DNA of 31,562 bases, from positions 1-31,562 of the forward strand of contig JBKEDE010000026.1 of NCBI GenBank assembly GCA_047975265.1. Reading direction: 5' to 3'. Position numbers and translations under genes: made by a program. Below, one piece after another: positions 1-7,717 of the stretch (position 1 is its first letter; every line of letters begins with the position of its first letter). This stretch comes from UJ101 sp047975265 (GTDB taxonomy: Bacteria > Bacteroidota > Bacteroidia > Flavobacteriales > UJ101). Below the pieces are notes generated by a model. It ran no database searches, was not told the DNA's origin, and was given only the letters and a program-made list of their open reading frames with translations.

Positions 1-157
1 AAATGCAATACAAAAGCAAGTAGAACATTTTTCTTCCGTGTAAAACTTTGCTGTAGTAATCTACTTTGGTGGTTGCAGAGAGATGGCTTAAAAGTGCTTC
101 AGGGATAAACTCTAAAACATGTTTGAGAGATATTTTGTGGTCTTTAAAAACTGACAT
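1..157 (-). CDS. IS4-like transposase, N-terminal part, cut by the window edge
   Basis: An open frame starts with ATG at 157 and runs leftwards off the window without a stop, giving 52 residues beginning MSVFKDHKISLKHVLEFIPE and continuing with LLSHLSATTKVDYYSKVLHG. From memory this resembles the N-terminus of IS4-type DDE transposases common in Bacteroidota. The catalytic DDE residues lie outside the window, so activity cannot be judged. The 70 bases to its right (158-228) should hold the IS end, but I could not pick out a terminal inverted repeat with only one end visible. Its neighbours are a broken toxin-antitoxin pair and a possible immunity gene, which fits a mobile-element landing area. 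The family call is recognition of residue pattern only. Confidence 0.5.
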   Translation of the reverse strand, partial: MSVFKDHKISLKHVLEFIPEALLSHLSATTKVDYYSKVLHGRKMFYLLLYCI

Positions 158-260
158 AATTGTTTGATTATCAGTTGAAAATATACAAAAAATTAATCAC
201 AAAAACAAATTAAACGACTGATATTCATGTGTTTATAACAATTTTTCCTCGCGCTTTTAT

Positions 261-291
261 AACAAAAAAGTCGGAAGAAAAATCTTCCGAC
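261..291 (-). terminator. Rho-independent terminator of the decayed toxin-antitoxin pair
   Basis: A perfect 8-bp stem (GTCGGAAG at 270-277, CTTCCGAC at 284-291) with a 6-nt loop is followed on the minus strand by TTTTTTG. It lies 25 bases after the stop of the RelE-like pseudogene, so it most likely ended that operon. Confidence 0.75.
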
Positions 292-315
292 CATGACTAC
301 TTAACTGGGGCTTTT

Positions 316-556
316 TCAATAAATATCCTTTCTATGTCCAAGATTAATAACATCTACCAAAAGTATATTGTTAAAAATCTCGTAGATAATGCGGTAGTTT
401 CCTGTCCTAATTCGGTAACCCTCTCTACCTTTCAGTTTTTTGTAGCCTTTGGTCTCGGGTTATCTTCTAATCCGGTAATCGGTTCTGCAATATGGTCAGA
501 GAGTTTATCCAAATTCTTTTATGCTTTTTGGATAAGGTAACGGTATATTTAGGCAT
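316..556 (-). pseudogene. RelE/ParE-type toxin, broken by two frameshifts
   Basis: Reading from ATG at 556, the frame opens MPKYTVTLSKK and then leaves the expected path. A second frame gives KNLDKLSDHIAEP followed by GLEDNPRPK, and a third gives GYKKLKGREGYRIRTGNYRI and ends VDVINLGHRKDIY at a TGA (316-318). Joined, these make an almost complete RelE/ParE-family toxin, an mRNA endonuclease or gyrase poison of about 80 residues, including the conserved GYRIRxGxYRIIY strand. At least two single-base shifts are needed, near 530 and near 450, and the stretch between EP and GLED looks shortened. The start overlaps the end of the antitoxin gene, as is usual for a co-translated pair. It should not make an active toxin. 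Sequencing error at both sites is the alternative. Confidence 0.7.
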
Positions 557-707
557 GTTGTTTTCCTTTTCTTTTTTTCAGGTAATCAGAAAACAAGATA
601 TGCTCTCCATCATCGTCTTTTTTGGCTTCGTCGTACAGATGGATGCCCTCCAATTCTTCCAACTCTTCTAAAAGTTTTTCAAACTCTTTAACCGGCAGGA
701 TGACCAT
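549..707 (-). CDS. Short antitoxin partner of the RelE-like pseudogene, possibly N-terminally truncated
   Basis: This 52-residue frame begins MVILPVKEFEKLLEELEELE and ends KKRKGKQHA. VILPxxEFEKLLE is the hallmark of the second half of Phd/RelB-type antitoxins, where it normally follows about 25-30 residues of DNA-binding N-terminus. Here the frame upstream of the ATG stays open for only ten codons and contains no start, so the DNA-binding half seems to be missing; a naturally short antitoxin is the alternative. The stop overlaps the toxin start (CATGCCTAA), showing the pair was co-translated. With the toxin broken, selection on this gene has probably relaxed. Confidence 0.6.
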   Translation of the reverse strand: MVILPVKEFEKLLEELEELEGIHLYDEAKKDDDGEHILFSDYLKKRKGKQHA

Positions 708-743
708 AGATTTTTTGTATTTTTGTAGAAATATTTAGATAAA

Positions 744-1190
744 ATGAATTTTGGAATAACACAAGAAATAGATGTAGAAGCACAAGAAAAAAGCTCTGTA
801 ATAATTTTTTTATCTGACACACTAAAGGATTATTTGAGTAAACGTGATTATGGACAGGACGTACAAAATATTTTTATAGGTTGTATTTGTGTAAAGCCGA
901 GGGAGGGTTATCAAGAATGGTTTAAAATCCGAAAACCTAAGTATAAAGAAATTGAAAAAATTAAATTGTTAGATAACAGTATAAAAGAGTTTAAAGGGGC
1001 TTTTTCATACGATATAAAGTTGAATTTTGATGTTTTTGTAAAGAACACAGATGTCGAAAACAAAAAACTGTTAGCGACAGAAATTTTAAACTCATTATCC
1101 AATTTGGAGGCTTTACCAAAGAAAGTAAAAGACTTTGACAAGGAGCGGTTTAAAACAGATATGGAAGCGTTTTTCAAAGACCAAAATTAA
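744..1190 (+). CDS. Possible Imm44-like orphan immunity protein
   Basis: A 148-residue soluble protein with no signal peptide or membrane segment. It opens MNFGITQEIDVEAQEKSS, has YGQDVQNIFIGCICV near residues 36-50, and a C-terminal half of the form IKLNFDVFxKNTxxENKKLL followed by a helix and FKTDMEAFF. This order (short strand with EIDV, helix, YG turn, hydrophobic strand, charged middle, IKLNFxxF strand, KKLL helix, D-rich end) resembles Imm44-type immunity proteins of polymorphic toxin systems, as I recall them. No toxin gene lies beside it. It faces away from the toxin-antitoxin remnant, and an A-rich leader precedes the ATG. The gene is well supported; the family assignment is tentative. 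Confidence 0.6.
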   Translation: MNFGITQEIDVEAQEKSSVIIFLSDTLKDYLSKRDYGQDVQNIFIGCICVKPREGYQEWFKIRKPKYKEIEKIKLLDNSIKEFKGAFSYDIKLNFDVFVKNTDVENKKLLATEILNSLSNLEALPKKVKDFDKERFKTDMEAFFKDQN

Positions 1191-1267
1191 TTTAATGTAT
1201 TATACAATGAATAAAAAAATATACCTTATCTTTAGGAAAAAAGAAATACTCTTTTCAATTACATTTT

Positions 1268-2509
1268 TCAGGGTTGCGTCTGATGTATTGTTGGGGCATG
1301 TTCTATTTCAATGATTTCATCGTGTAACAGAACATTTTGTTGAGCTTTTCTATGCTGTTTTTTACTTGTACCTACTCTTAAATTTTCAAATTGAGAAGCT
1401 AAAAAATAATTGGTATCGACTGATGTGCCTATCCCTTGTAGTTTCATACGATCAGTAAATTGCCAGCCTACGGTTTCAAAACCTAAATCATGAGGCTTTT
1501 GATTTGAAGAATAACGTGCCAACCAAAAATAATCATCTGGAAAATAGCCTTTTATATAATCATAATAATAATTGTTGCCTGAGTAGAACAATACTTTTGT
1601 ACCGTAATGATTTTTAATTTGTTGAACAAATATTTTCAAATTTTTCATATAATCAAAATGAGGTCCCATCAAATCAGAACATTTACTGCACGGTTTCTCC
1701 AAATCTATTACCGGAATCATGTCTTTATGGTTAAGATGACCTACTTGAGTAATATAATTTTTTGCTTGTTCATAAGGGTCGGCATCCGGTCGGTAAAAAT
1801 GATAAGCACCTCTTGTTAAATCATATTCTCGGGCTTTTTTCCAATTCTCTTCAAAACGCTTGTCTCTAAAAGTTCCTCCTTCCGTTGCTTTCATAATTAC
1901 AAATTTAATGGGTCTTGGGTATTGAATAGAACTTACCGCTCCCCAATTAATTTCTTGCTGATGATGAGAAACATCAATTCCTATATAGCCCGGATAGTTG
2001 TTCATCACCTCAGAAAGAGCATTACTAATACGATTTAATTCCGTATATTCTTGGACCACAGGAGGACTTTTAAATACTAAATTTTTGAAAGATTGTTCTG
2101 ATCGTAATCTTTGGGCAACACGGCAATAATTTTCTGAAGATAATTCAGAGCTTAAAAAATTAAACAGTTTGTGCGTATAAATCGTCATTCCATTTGGGCA
2201 ATGGTATTCCACAGGCAACATATCCATCAAATACTTTTTGCCTGATTCAATTCGGGCATTATCTAAAATATAGTCTGGTTTTATATAACGGGAATCTATT
2301 TCTGCAACACCTATATTTTCAATTAGCATTATGGGTTTTACTCCGGTCGGACACGAATCATGAGTGTATTGGCGTGTCAATAATTCTTGTGTATCATTGT
2401 TGCAAATCACCAAATTTAAAGCGGTTGATATTTTATTATTTGTACCTGCTTCTTGTGCATACAAAACAATACACAATAGTCCCAGTAGTGCTGTTAGTGG
2501 CTTTTTCAT
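1268..2509 (-). CDS. Secreted GH25 lysozyme-like muramidase with an unknown N-terminal domain
   Basis: 413 residues. A signal peptide (MKKPLTALLGLLCIVLYAQ) exports the protein. Residues 21-170 form a domain I do not recognise, with four cysteines (C36, C53, C104, C129) that could pair as two disulfides in the periplasm. Residues 175-380 are a GH25 (Chalaropsis-type) lysozyme fold: GYIGIDVSHHQ with D179, IMKATEGGTFRD with E210, and VIDLE with D269 and E271, the conserved acidic set that cleaves MurNAc-GlcNAc bonds in peptidoglycan. A CSKC pair (C274, C277) sits just after the DxE motif. A lysine- and histidine-rich tail follows. It is a single-gene unit with its own promoter box. Roles in cell-wall turnover or in attacking other bacteria are both possible. 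Confidence 0.85.
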   Translation of the reverse strand: MKKPLTALLGLLCIVLYAQEAGTNNKISTALNLVICNNDTQELLTRQYTHDSCPTGVKPIMLIENIGVAEIDSRYIKPDYILDNARIESGKKYLMDMLPVEYHCPNGMTIYTHKLFNFLSSELSSENYCRVAQRLRSEQSFKNLVFKSPPVVQEYTELNRISNALSEVMNNYPGYIGIDVSHHQQEINWGAVSSIQYPRPIKFVIMKATEGGTFRDKRFEENWKKAREYDLTRGAYHFYRPDADPYEQAKNYITQVGHLNHKDMIPVIDLEKPCSKCSDLMGPHFDYMKNLKIFVQQIKNHYGTKVLFYSGNNYYYDYIKGYFPDDYFWLARYSSNQKPHDLGFETVGWQFTDRMKLQGIGTSVDTNYFLASQFENLRVGTSKKQHRKAQQNVLLHDEIIEIEHAPTIHQTQP

Positions 2510-2535
2510 AAATTTTCTACATTTAAAGTTTCATA

Positions 2536-2543
2536 CAAATTTA
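2536..2543 (-). promoter_or_regulatory. Promoter -7 box of the GH25 gene
   Basis: On the minus strand the sequence reads TAAATTTG, an exact match to the Bacteroidota -7 consensus TAnnTTTG, 26 bases before the start codon. No clear TTG element lies at the usual distance upstream. Confidence 0.5.
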
Positions 2544-2631
2544 TAGTTTTGATTATAAATAATTCATCCTAAATTTAAAATACTTTAACGGCTTATTATT
2601 TTGGTTAGTTTAAAGACAAATATTATACCAT

Positions 2632-3918
2632 TTATAGTGTTTTAGCTACCTTATCTACCATTTCTATGGTATAATCTAAGTCTTTTTGCAATAAAGCATG
2701 ACTGATAAACCATGTCTCAAATGATGAAGGTGGTAAATAAATATCTTTCTCCAACATCCCATGGAAAAACTTTTTAAAATATTCGTTATTAGCCGTTTGT
2801 GCTGTTTCAAAATCTGTAATTTTTTTTGAGCTAAAGAAAATAGTCATCATAGAGCCGTAACGGTTAATCGTATAATCGATTTGGTTTTTCTGTAAAACTT
2901 CATCAAACCCTTGATGCAAATAAGCTGTTGATTGGTTAATTTCATTAAAAATTTGTGGATTTTGGTTTAATTGGTTTAATTGCATCAACCCGGCTGTCAT
3001 GGCAATCGGATTTCCTGATAAAGTTCCTGCTTGATATACATTTCCTAACGGAGCCAGGCAATCCATAATTTCATTGCGTGCAGCAAAAGCTCCAACCGGA
3101 AGTCCTCCACCTATTACTTTTCCAAAAGTTACAATATCGGCATCGATTCCTAATGCTTCTTGTGCTCCTCCTTTTGCCAAACGAAATCCGGTCATGACTT
3201 CATCAAAAATCAATACTATATTATTTTCATTGCATAAATTACGCAGTCCTTTTAAAAAAGTATCTGAAGGACGGATTGTTCCCATATTTCCTGCTATCGG
3301 CTCTAAAATAATAGCTGCCACTTCGTTTTTATTCTGATGTATTAATTCTTCTACCTGAGTCAAATCATTATAACGTGCTAACAACGTGTCTTTTGCTGTT
3401 CCCTGCGTTACTCCCGGACTGTTGGGCGACCCAAATGTGGCAGCACCGCTACCTGCTTTAATTAAAAAAGCATCCGAATGTCCGTGATAACATCCTTCAA
3501 ATTTGATGATTTTTTCTCGTTTAGTAAATCCACGTGCTAAACGAACAGCACTCATACAGGCTTCTGTTCCGGAATTGACCATACGCACTTTATCAATATT
3601 AGGAACCATTTCCACAATAAGTTTTGCAATTTGTGTTTCTAAAGCAGTTGGAGCTCCAAATGAAGTTCCTCTTTCAATTTGTTCTTTTAAGGCATCGTTG
3701 ATAAAATCTACAGAATGCCCTAAAATCATCGGTCCCCAAGAATTGATATAATCAATGTATTTTTTACCATCTTCATCATATAAATAAGCTCCTTTAGCTT
3801 TTTTAAAGAAAACAGGAGTTCCTCCAACACCTTTAAATGCTCGAACCGGTGAATTAACACCTCCCGGTATATATTGTTGTGCTTCTTTAAATAATGTACT
3901 GCTTCGTTTATAAATCAT
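2632..3918 (-). CDS. hemL: Glutamate-1-semialdehyde 2,1-aminomutase
   Basis: 428 residues, the normal length for HemL. The enzyme converts glutamate-1-semialdehyde to 5-aminolevulinate, the second step of the C5 route to heme, in the cytoplasm, using pyridoxal/pyridoxamine phosphate. The diagnostic motifs are IPGGVNSPVRAFKGVGGTP at the N-terminus, NSGTEA (115-120), GCYHGHSDAF, FDEVMTGFR (238-246) and TFGKVIGGGLPVGAF with the PLP lysine at K267. It starts 26 bases after the LysM/GH73 gene and is probably the last gene of that operon. Heme made here would also feed the NrfA and cytochrome c genes at the right of the window. Confidence 0.97.
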   Translation of the reverse strand: MIYKRSSTLFKEAQQYIPGGVNSPVRAFKGVGGTPVFFKKAKGAYLYDEDGKKYIDYINSWGPMILGHSVDFINDALKEQIERGTSFGAPTALETQIAKLIVEMVPNIDKVRMVNSGTEACMSAVRLARGFTKREKIIKFEGCYHGHSDAFLIKAGSGAATFGSPNSPGVTQGTAKDTLLARYNDLTQVEELIHQNKNEVAAIILEPIAGNMGTIRPSDTFLKGLRNLCNENNIVLIFDEVMTGFRLAKGGAQEALGIDADIVTFGKVIGGGLPVGAFAARNEIMDCLAPLGNVYQAGTLSGNPIAMTAGLMQLNQLNQNPQIFNEINQSTAYLHQGFDEVLQKNQIDYTINRYGSMMTIFFSSKKITDFETAQTANNEYFKKFFHGMLEKDIYLPPSSFETWFISHALLQKDLDYTIEMVDKVAKTL

Positions 3919-3944
3919 TGTAATTGTATTTTTACTGAATGTGT

Positions 3945-4916
3945 TTACTTTTTTATTCTTTTCTTCCTTTTTAAGGAGATTACATCACCCGCTTTAGGTT
4001 GTTCGCCAATTCGCATCAAATTTTTTTCATATAATTTCCCCAAACGAACACCATATTTTTGGGCAATTTGATACATATCTTCTTCCTGTCGTACAGTGTG
4101 GTATTTTTCTTTTGCCCGTGATTTTTTCTTTTTCAAAAAAACATATTGACCCGGAGTTACCGAACGATCAAGAGCAACATCGTTGTATGCTACTATTTTT
4201 TTAATTTTAATGTCAAATTCAGCAGCAATATTATCCCAAGTATCTCCTTGTTGTGCAATTATATAAGGTAATTTTCCTGTACGATGTTTATAAATTTGGT
4301 GTGTACTATTAGAAGGCTGTGTTACAGCTGGTGAAGGATTTGCTGCAATAGCCGGTGAATCTATTTTTTGACCGCTGAATGCCACAGCCAAAGCTCCGGA
4401 TAATTCTTTATCAACCGTTTGAGACGTCATATAATCATAACGCCATAATTGGTATTTTTCTATTTTGGAAATCAATAATTCCGGATATTTAGGATTGGTA
4501 GCATAACCTGCTTTTTTTAATCCTTTTGCCCAAGATTTATAATCTTTCGAATCGTATGTATATAAATGTTGATACCGTTTTTTTTGTAAAAATTTTGAAT
4601 GATCTCTAAAAGAAAACCACGGAGATGAGTATTTTCGAAAACATTCTCCTCTTGCATCATCATCATGATAAACGCGTTCACCCGTCCATGAAGAATGGCA
4701 TTTGATACCAAAATGGTTATTGGAACGGTTGGTTAAATCGCTTCCCCCATAGCTGGATTCCAACATGCCTTGTGCCAACGTTATGCTGGCAGGGATACTG
4801 TATTTTTCCATTTCATCTATTGCTGTTTTAGCAAAGCGTTTTACGTACAGTTCTGCCGGAGATTGTGCGTGTAATAGTGTTCCTATTAATATAAAAAATA
4901 TCCATTGTTTTTTCAT
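3945..4916 (-). CDS. Secreted GH73 N-acetylglucosaminidase with two LysM repeats
   Basis: 323 residues. After a signal peptide (MKKQWIFFILIGTLLHAQ), residues 25-165 form a GH73/FlgJ-type glucosaminidase domain with SITLAQGMLESSYGGSDL (predicted catalytic E53), NNHFGIKC, and YxxSWAKGLKKAGYATNPKY near the domain end. Two LysM repeats follow, YIIAQQGDTWDNIAAEFDIK around 214-258 and YHTVRQEEDMYQIAQKYGVR around 271-318, which bind peptidoglycan glycan strands. The protein would hydrolyse GlcNAc-MurNAc linkages in the periplasm, probably for cell-wall growth or division. It lies 38 bases after the PLP enzyme gene and 26 before hemL. Confidence 0.93.
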   Translation of the reverse strand: MKKQWIFFILIGTLLHAQSPAELYVKRFAKTAIDEMEKYSIPASITLAQGMLESSYGGSDLTNRSNNHFGIKCHSSWTGERVYHDDDARGECFRKYSSPWFSFRDHSKFLQKKRYQHLYTYDSKDYKSWAKGLKKAGYATNPKYPELLISKIEKYQLWRYDYMTSQTVDKELSGALAVAFSGQKIDSPAIAANPSPAVTQPSNSTHQIYKHRTGKLPYIIAQQGDTWDNIAAEFDIKIKKIVAYNDVALDRSVTPGQYVFLKKKKSRAKEKYHTVRQEEDMYQIAQKYGVRLGKLYEKNLMRIGEQPKAGDVISLKRKKRIKK

Positions 4917-4954
4917 TGGTTATCTGTTTAATCAAAAAGAAGTAATGAATTTCT

Positions 4955-5920
4955 TTATGTATTAATTAAAATTTGATTTTTTCGTTTTAACTTTTCATTA
5001 AACCCTTTAATTCCTTGTAATCCACCTGTATGAATAACTAAAATTTGGGAATTTTTTTCAAAATAATCGTTTTTTATCAAATCTACCAAACCATAAAACA
5101 TTTTTCCTGTATAAATTGGGTCTAAAGGCAATTGTGTCAATTTTTTTATTTTATTTATAAAACGGATTAATTCTTCATTATATTTTGCAAAGCCACCAAA
5201 ATGGTAGTCTGTAATCAATTCAAAATTTTGCTTTGTTGTATATTGACGGATTACTTTTTTTAAAAAATCGGTTTCTTTTAATGCAGGAAACCCTAAAATG
5301 GTTTGATATTTTTTAGAAGCATTAATCAATCCGGAAATAGTCCCGCCTGTTCCCATAGCACACGTAATATAATTAAAATCATAAACTTGGGGTGTTTCCG
5401 ATAGGATTTCAGAAGTTCCTTTTATAGCTAAATGATTGGTTCCTCCTTCAGGAATTAAATAAAAATCTCCGAATTTTTGCTTTAAATTTTCCATGAAAGA
5501 TTCTTCCTCTTTTTTCCGGTAAGTATTTCTTGATACAAAATGAAAACGCATACCGAAATGAGAGGCTGTTTTTAGTGTTTTATTTTCTTTTAAAACGTCT
5601 TCCAACTTAGCTTCCAATTCATCTCCTCTGATAATGCCTATGGTTTGAAAACCACTTTCGTAACCTGCTGATGCCGTTGCCAAAATATGATTTGAAAAAG
5701 CCCCACCAAAAGTTAACAACGTATGGTGGTTTAACTCAGCAGCTCTTAAAATATTGTATTTTAATTTTCTTAATTTATTTCCTGAAATATAATGATGGTT
5801 CAGATCTTCCCGTTTGACAAAAACCTGCACTTTTTTTTCTAAAAAAACAGGTAAGACAATTTCTTGAAACGGAACATCTACTTTTTTATTCCACTTTACA
5901 TATAGTTCAGAAAACTCCAT
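4955..5920 (-). CDS. ACC deaminase / D-cysteine desulfhydrase family PLP enzyme
   Basis: 321 residues of a fold-type II PLP enzyme. VFVKREDLNHHYISGNKLRK carries the PLP lysine (K49) in the GNKxRKLKYN motif; TFGGAFSNHILATASA contacts the cofactor phosphate; AMGTGGTISGLI is the glycine-rich phosphate loop; the C-terminus has VIHTGGLQGIKGF. Family members deaminate 1-aminocyclopropane-1-carboxylate or desulfurate D-cysteine to pyruvate, ammonia and sulfide. The sequence alone does not decide the substrate, and most bacterial homologs without a plant partner behave as D-cysteine desulfhydrases. The start overlaps the end of the HExxH gene by 25 bp, so the two are probably translationally coupled. 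Confidence 0.88.
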   Translation of the reverse strand: MEFSELYVKWNKKVDVPFQEIVLPVFLEKKVQVFVKREDLNHHYISGNKLRKLKYNILRAAELNHHTLLTFGGAFSNHILATASAGYESGFQTIGIIRGDELEAKLEDVLKENKTLKTASHFGMRFHFVSRNTYRKKEEESFMENLKQKFGDFYLIPEGGTNHLAIKGTSEILSETPQVYDFNYITCAMGTGGTISGLINASKKYQTILGFPALKETDFLKKVIRQYTTKQNFELITDYHFGGFAKYNEELIRFINKIKKLTQLPLDPIYTGKMFYGLVDLIKNDYFEKNSQILVIHTGGLQGIKGFNEKLKRKNQILINT

Positions 5921-6219
5921 AAAGGTCTTTTTTTTAGGTAATTCAAATTATGTTCGTGTGTGTAGGCTTCTTGTTCAAAAGAAATTTTTCTGTATGCATT
6001 ATAATAATTTCCATACCGAACAAAGTGGACTAAAAATTCAATACCATACCACAAATAAAAGAAAATAAGCAACAATTCAAGCTGTTGCCTCAGATGAATT
6101 CTCTCATGATTTAATAAACGTTGATTTTTATTCAAGTCTTTACTACGAAGAATAATGAAAGGCCATAAAGCCATAGCCATAACATTTTTTGCCAATATAT
6201 AACGAAAAACTAAAAACAT
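5896..6219 (-). CDS. Small membrane protein with an HExxH motif, conserved hypothetical
   Basis: 107 residues. A hydrophobic stretch (residues 10-24) precedes LLNHERIHLRQQLELLLIFF, in which H38-E39-x-x-H42 fits the zinc-binding HExxH motif of gluzincin-type metallopeptidases, followed by a clear membrane segment (47-65). FEQEAY (81-86) supplies a glutamate in the right place and context for a third zinc ligand (E84). Small proteins of this type are familiar as conserved hypotheticals in Flavobacteriia. Most of a normal peptidase fold is missing, so it may be a minimal membrane protease or a degenerate relative. Its end overlaps the next gene by 25 bp and it is first in the run leading to hemL. 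Confidence 0.75.
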   Translation of the reverse strand: MFLVFRYILAKNVMAMALWPFIILRSKDLNKNQRLLNHERIHLRQQLELLLIFFYLWYGIEFLVHFVRYGNYYNAYRKISFEQEAYTHEHNLNYLKKRPLWSFLNYM

Positions 6220-6298
6220 GGTTACAAATTTTCAATATTATAATTCTCTGAACTTTTTATTTCTACTATCTTTTAATTTGATAACTTATTGAAAATTA

Positions 6299-7048
6299 TT
6301 ATCTTTTAAATTTAATCGTAAGATTAGAACTTTCAGGATCATTTATTATATCATACAAACTTGTTGAAAGTTCCACGCTTTTTGAGTCTGATAAAATTTT
6401 AGCATTTTCATTGTCTATTTTTTTTATTTTGTAAGGAAAAATATAACGGGTTTTAAACTGAAACATTTTCATCATGGGATTATTTTTCAATGTATTGTGT
6501 TTTACTTTTTTTAAAGTTTCTGAATTTATCTTTGAGGAAAATTTTCTCTTGTTAAACTTAAAATCGCGTTTGCTAACATCAAAAAACCCAAATTTTTTCT
6601 TTTTCTCAGTATCTTTTAAAATATCAATTGTTGAATTTAGGCTGTTTATATTCTGGCTTTTTAATTTGTCTCCAAACTTTTTTAGTTCCTTGATATCTGA
6701 AAAATTATATAAAATGTCTAATTTGCCTTTTCGTAGTATTGTATCCAATTTAATCCGAAAGCTAAAATCTTTTAATTGCTTAATTTTTTCCTGCTCTTCT
6801 GTGCTTAGCTTTGAAATACTGTCTTTTTTACGCTCAATAAAATCAGACATTACAAATAACGTGTCTAACTGTTTATTCATAGGCATTTTACCTCCTGAAT
6901 TTTTACTCAGGCTTGATAAGTCAAAAACATTTATTCCAAGCGTAAAATTACCACTTCCATCAGGATTGAATCGAACTTCCTGAACGATTTCACAACTTAA
7001 AAAAAGAAGTGAAAAAATACAGGGAATCATTATCTTATAGAGTTTCAT
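6299..7048 (-). CDS. Flavobacterial lipoprotein of unknown function
   Basis: 249 residues with a lipoprotein signal (MKLYKIMIPCIFSLLFLSCE, acylated at C19). The mature part starts VQEVRFNPDGSGNFTLGINV, a beta-rich opening seen in a family of flavobacterial lipoproteins without known function. The middle is very lysine-rich (runs such as KKKKFGFFDVSKRDFKFNKR) and the end (LYDIINDPESSNLTIKFKR) returns to beta pattern. It is a separate transcription unit from the SusCD operon, since a terminator at 7154-7190 lies upstream. I cannot assign a function. Confidence 0.8.
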   Translation of the reverse strand: MKLYKIMIPCIFSLLFLSCEIVQEVRFNPDGSGNFTLGINVFDLSSLSKNSGGKMPMNKQLDTLFVMSDFIERKKDSISKLSTEEQEKIKQLKDFSFRIKLDTILRKGKLDILYNFSDIKELKKFGDKLKSQNINSLNSTIDILKDTEKKKKFGFFDVSKRDFKFNKRKFSSKINSETLKKVKHNTLKNNPMMKMFQFKTRYIFPYKIKKIDNENAKILSDSKSVELSTSLYDIINDPESSNLTIKFKR

Positions 7049-7153
7049 TTAGTCTTGTTTTTTGCAATAATTAATGTGTTTATGCAAAGATAAGATAAAT
7101 TGGTTTAGAGCACGTAGGTTAAATATTATTCGTGTAATCTATCTTGAGATATT

Positions 7154-7190
7154 AAAAAAATCCTGTTTCATTTTGAAGCAGGATTTTTTT
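7154..7190 (-). terminator. Terminator of the SusC/SusD operon
   Basis: A 12-bp stem AAAAAAATCCTG (7154-7165) / CAGGATTTTTTT (7179-7190), with a short inner helix, gives T-runs on both strands. It lies 17 bases after the stop of the last operon gene and closes the SusCD unit. Confidence 0.88.
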
Positions 7191-7206
7191 TAAAACTTAG
7201 TTTTTT

Positions 7207-7698
7207 TTAATGTTCATCTTCTGCAAATCCCGTACGTTTATATCCTCCAACGACATATATAACCCCTGGATTTGTTATAGATTCAAATTGAAAATAAATA
7301 CTATCTGAGGTGTTTCCTCCAGAAGTAGTTGCGACATTCTTTAAAACCTTCCCTTCATGAATGGTTGTGGTTAAATTTATTCCTGCAATATTTTCCAAAT
7401 CAGTTCCACTAAATGTTAAATTACCTATATTGGAGTTGGCTTTAACTTTTAATGGACTAAGAGATAGGTTATGATTATCAACCCACATTTCGGTACTTAC
7501 ATTTGCAGAAGTATTGTATGTAGAAAGTAAATTATATCCATTACCAACATCCACTCCATTAACTAAATATTTAACATACCAATCACCTGCCATTTGTTCT
7601 ACAGCTGTTCCTCCCGGATCAGGATCACCTCCTTTATCACAAGAAATAACGAATACTGTTATTACCAAACTTGCTAATATATTTTTTACGTATTTCAT
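7207..7698 (-). CDS. Lipid_bd-like lipoprotein, fourth gene of the SusCD operon
   Basis: 163 residues. A lipoprotein signal (lipobox cysteine C20, MKYVKNILASLVITVFVISC) is followed by DKGGDPDPGG, an acidic stretch like the surface-export signals of Bacteroidota lipoproteins. The body starts AVEQMAGDWYVKYLVNGVDV and continues with alternating beta strands (YNTSANVSTEMWVDN, NLTFSGTDLENIAGINL, YVVGGYKRTGFAEDEH). The pattern resembles the Lipid_bd family (putative lipid-binding hydrolase, PF12888, from memory), whose members usually sit in SusCD loci. It follows the DUF5011-type gene by 19 bases and is the last gene before the terminator. It is likely a surface accessory binding protein; the ligand is unknown. 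Confidence 0.72.
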   Translation of the reverse strand: MKYVKNILASLVITVFVISCDKGGDPDPGGTAVEQMAGDWYVKYLVNGVDVGNGYNLLSTYNTSANVSTEMWVDNHNLSLSPLKVKANSNIGNLTFSGTDLENIAGINLTTTIHEGKVLKNVATTSGGNTSDSIYFQFESITNPGVIYVVGGYKRTGFAEDEH

Positions 7699-7717
7699 TT
7701 TATTCTAAATTTTTAAA

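Noticed and set aside
232..265. Direct repeat TTTATAACAA at 232-241 and 256-265
   Set aside because: Both copies lie on the same side of the IS, so they cannot be its target duplication; the AT-rich match is plausible by chance.
229..540. Plus-strand frame of about 100 codons
   Set aside because: It is the reverse of the RelE-like pseudogene and has no protein-like features of its own.
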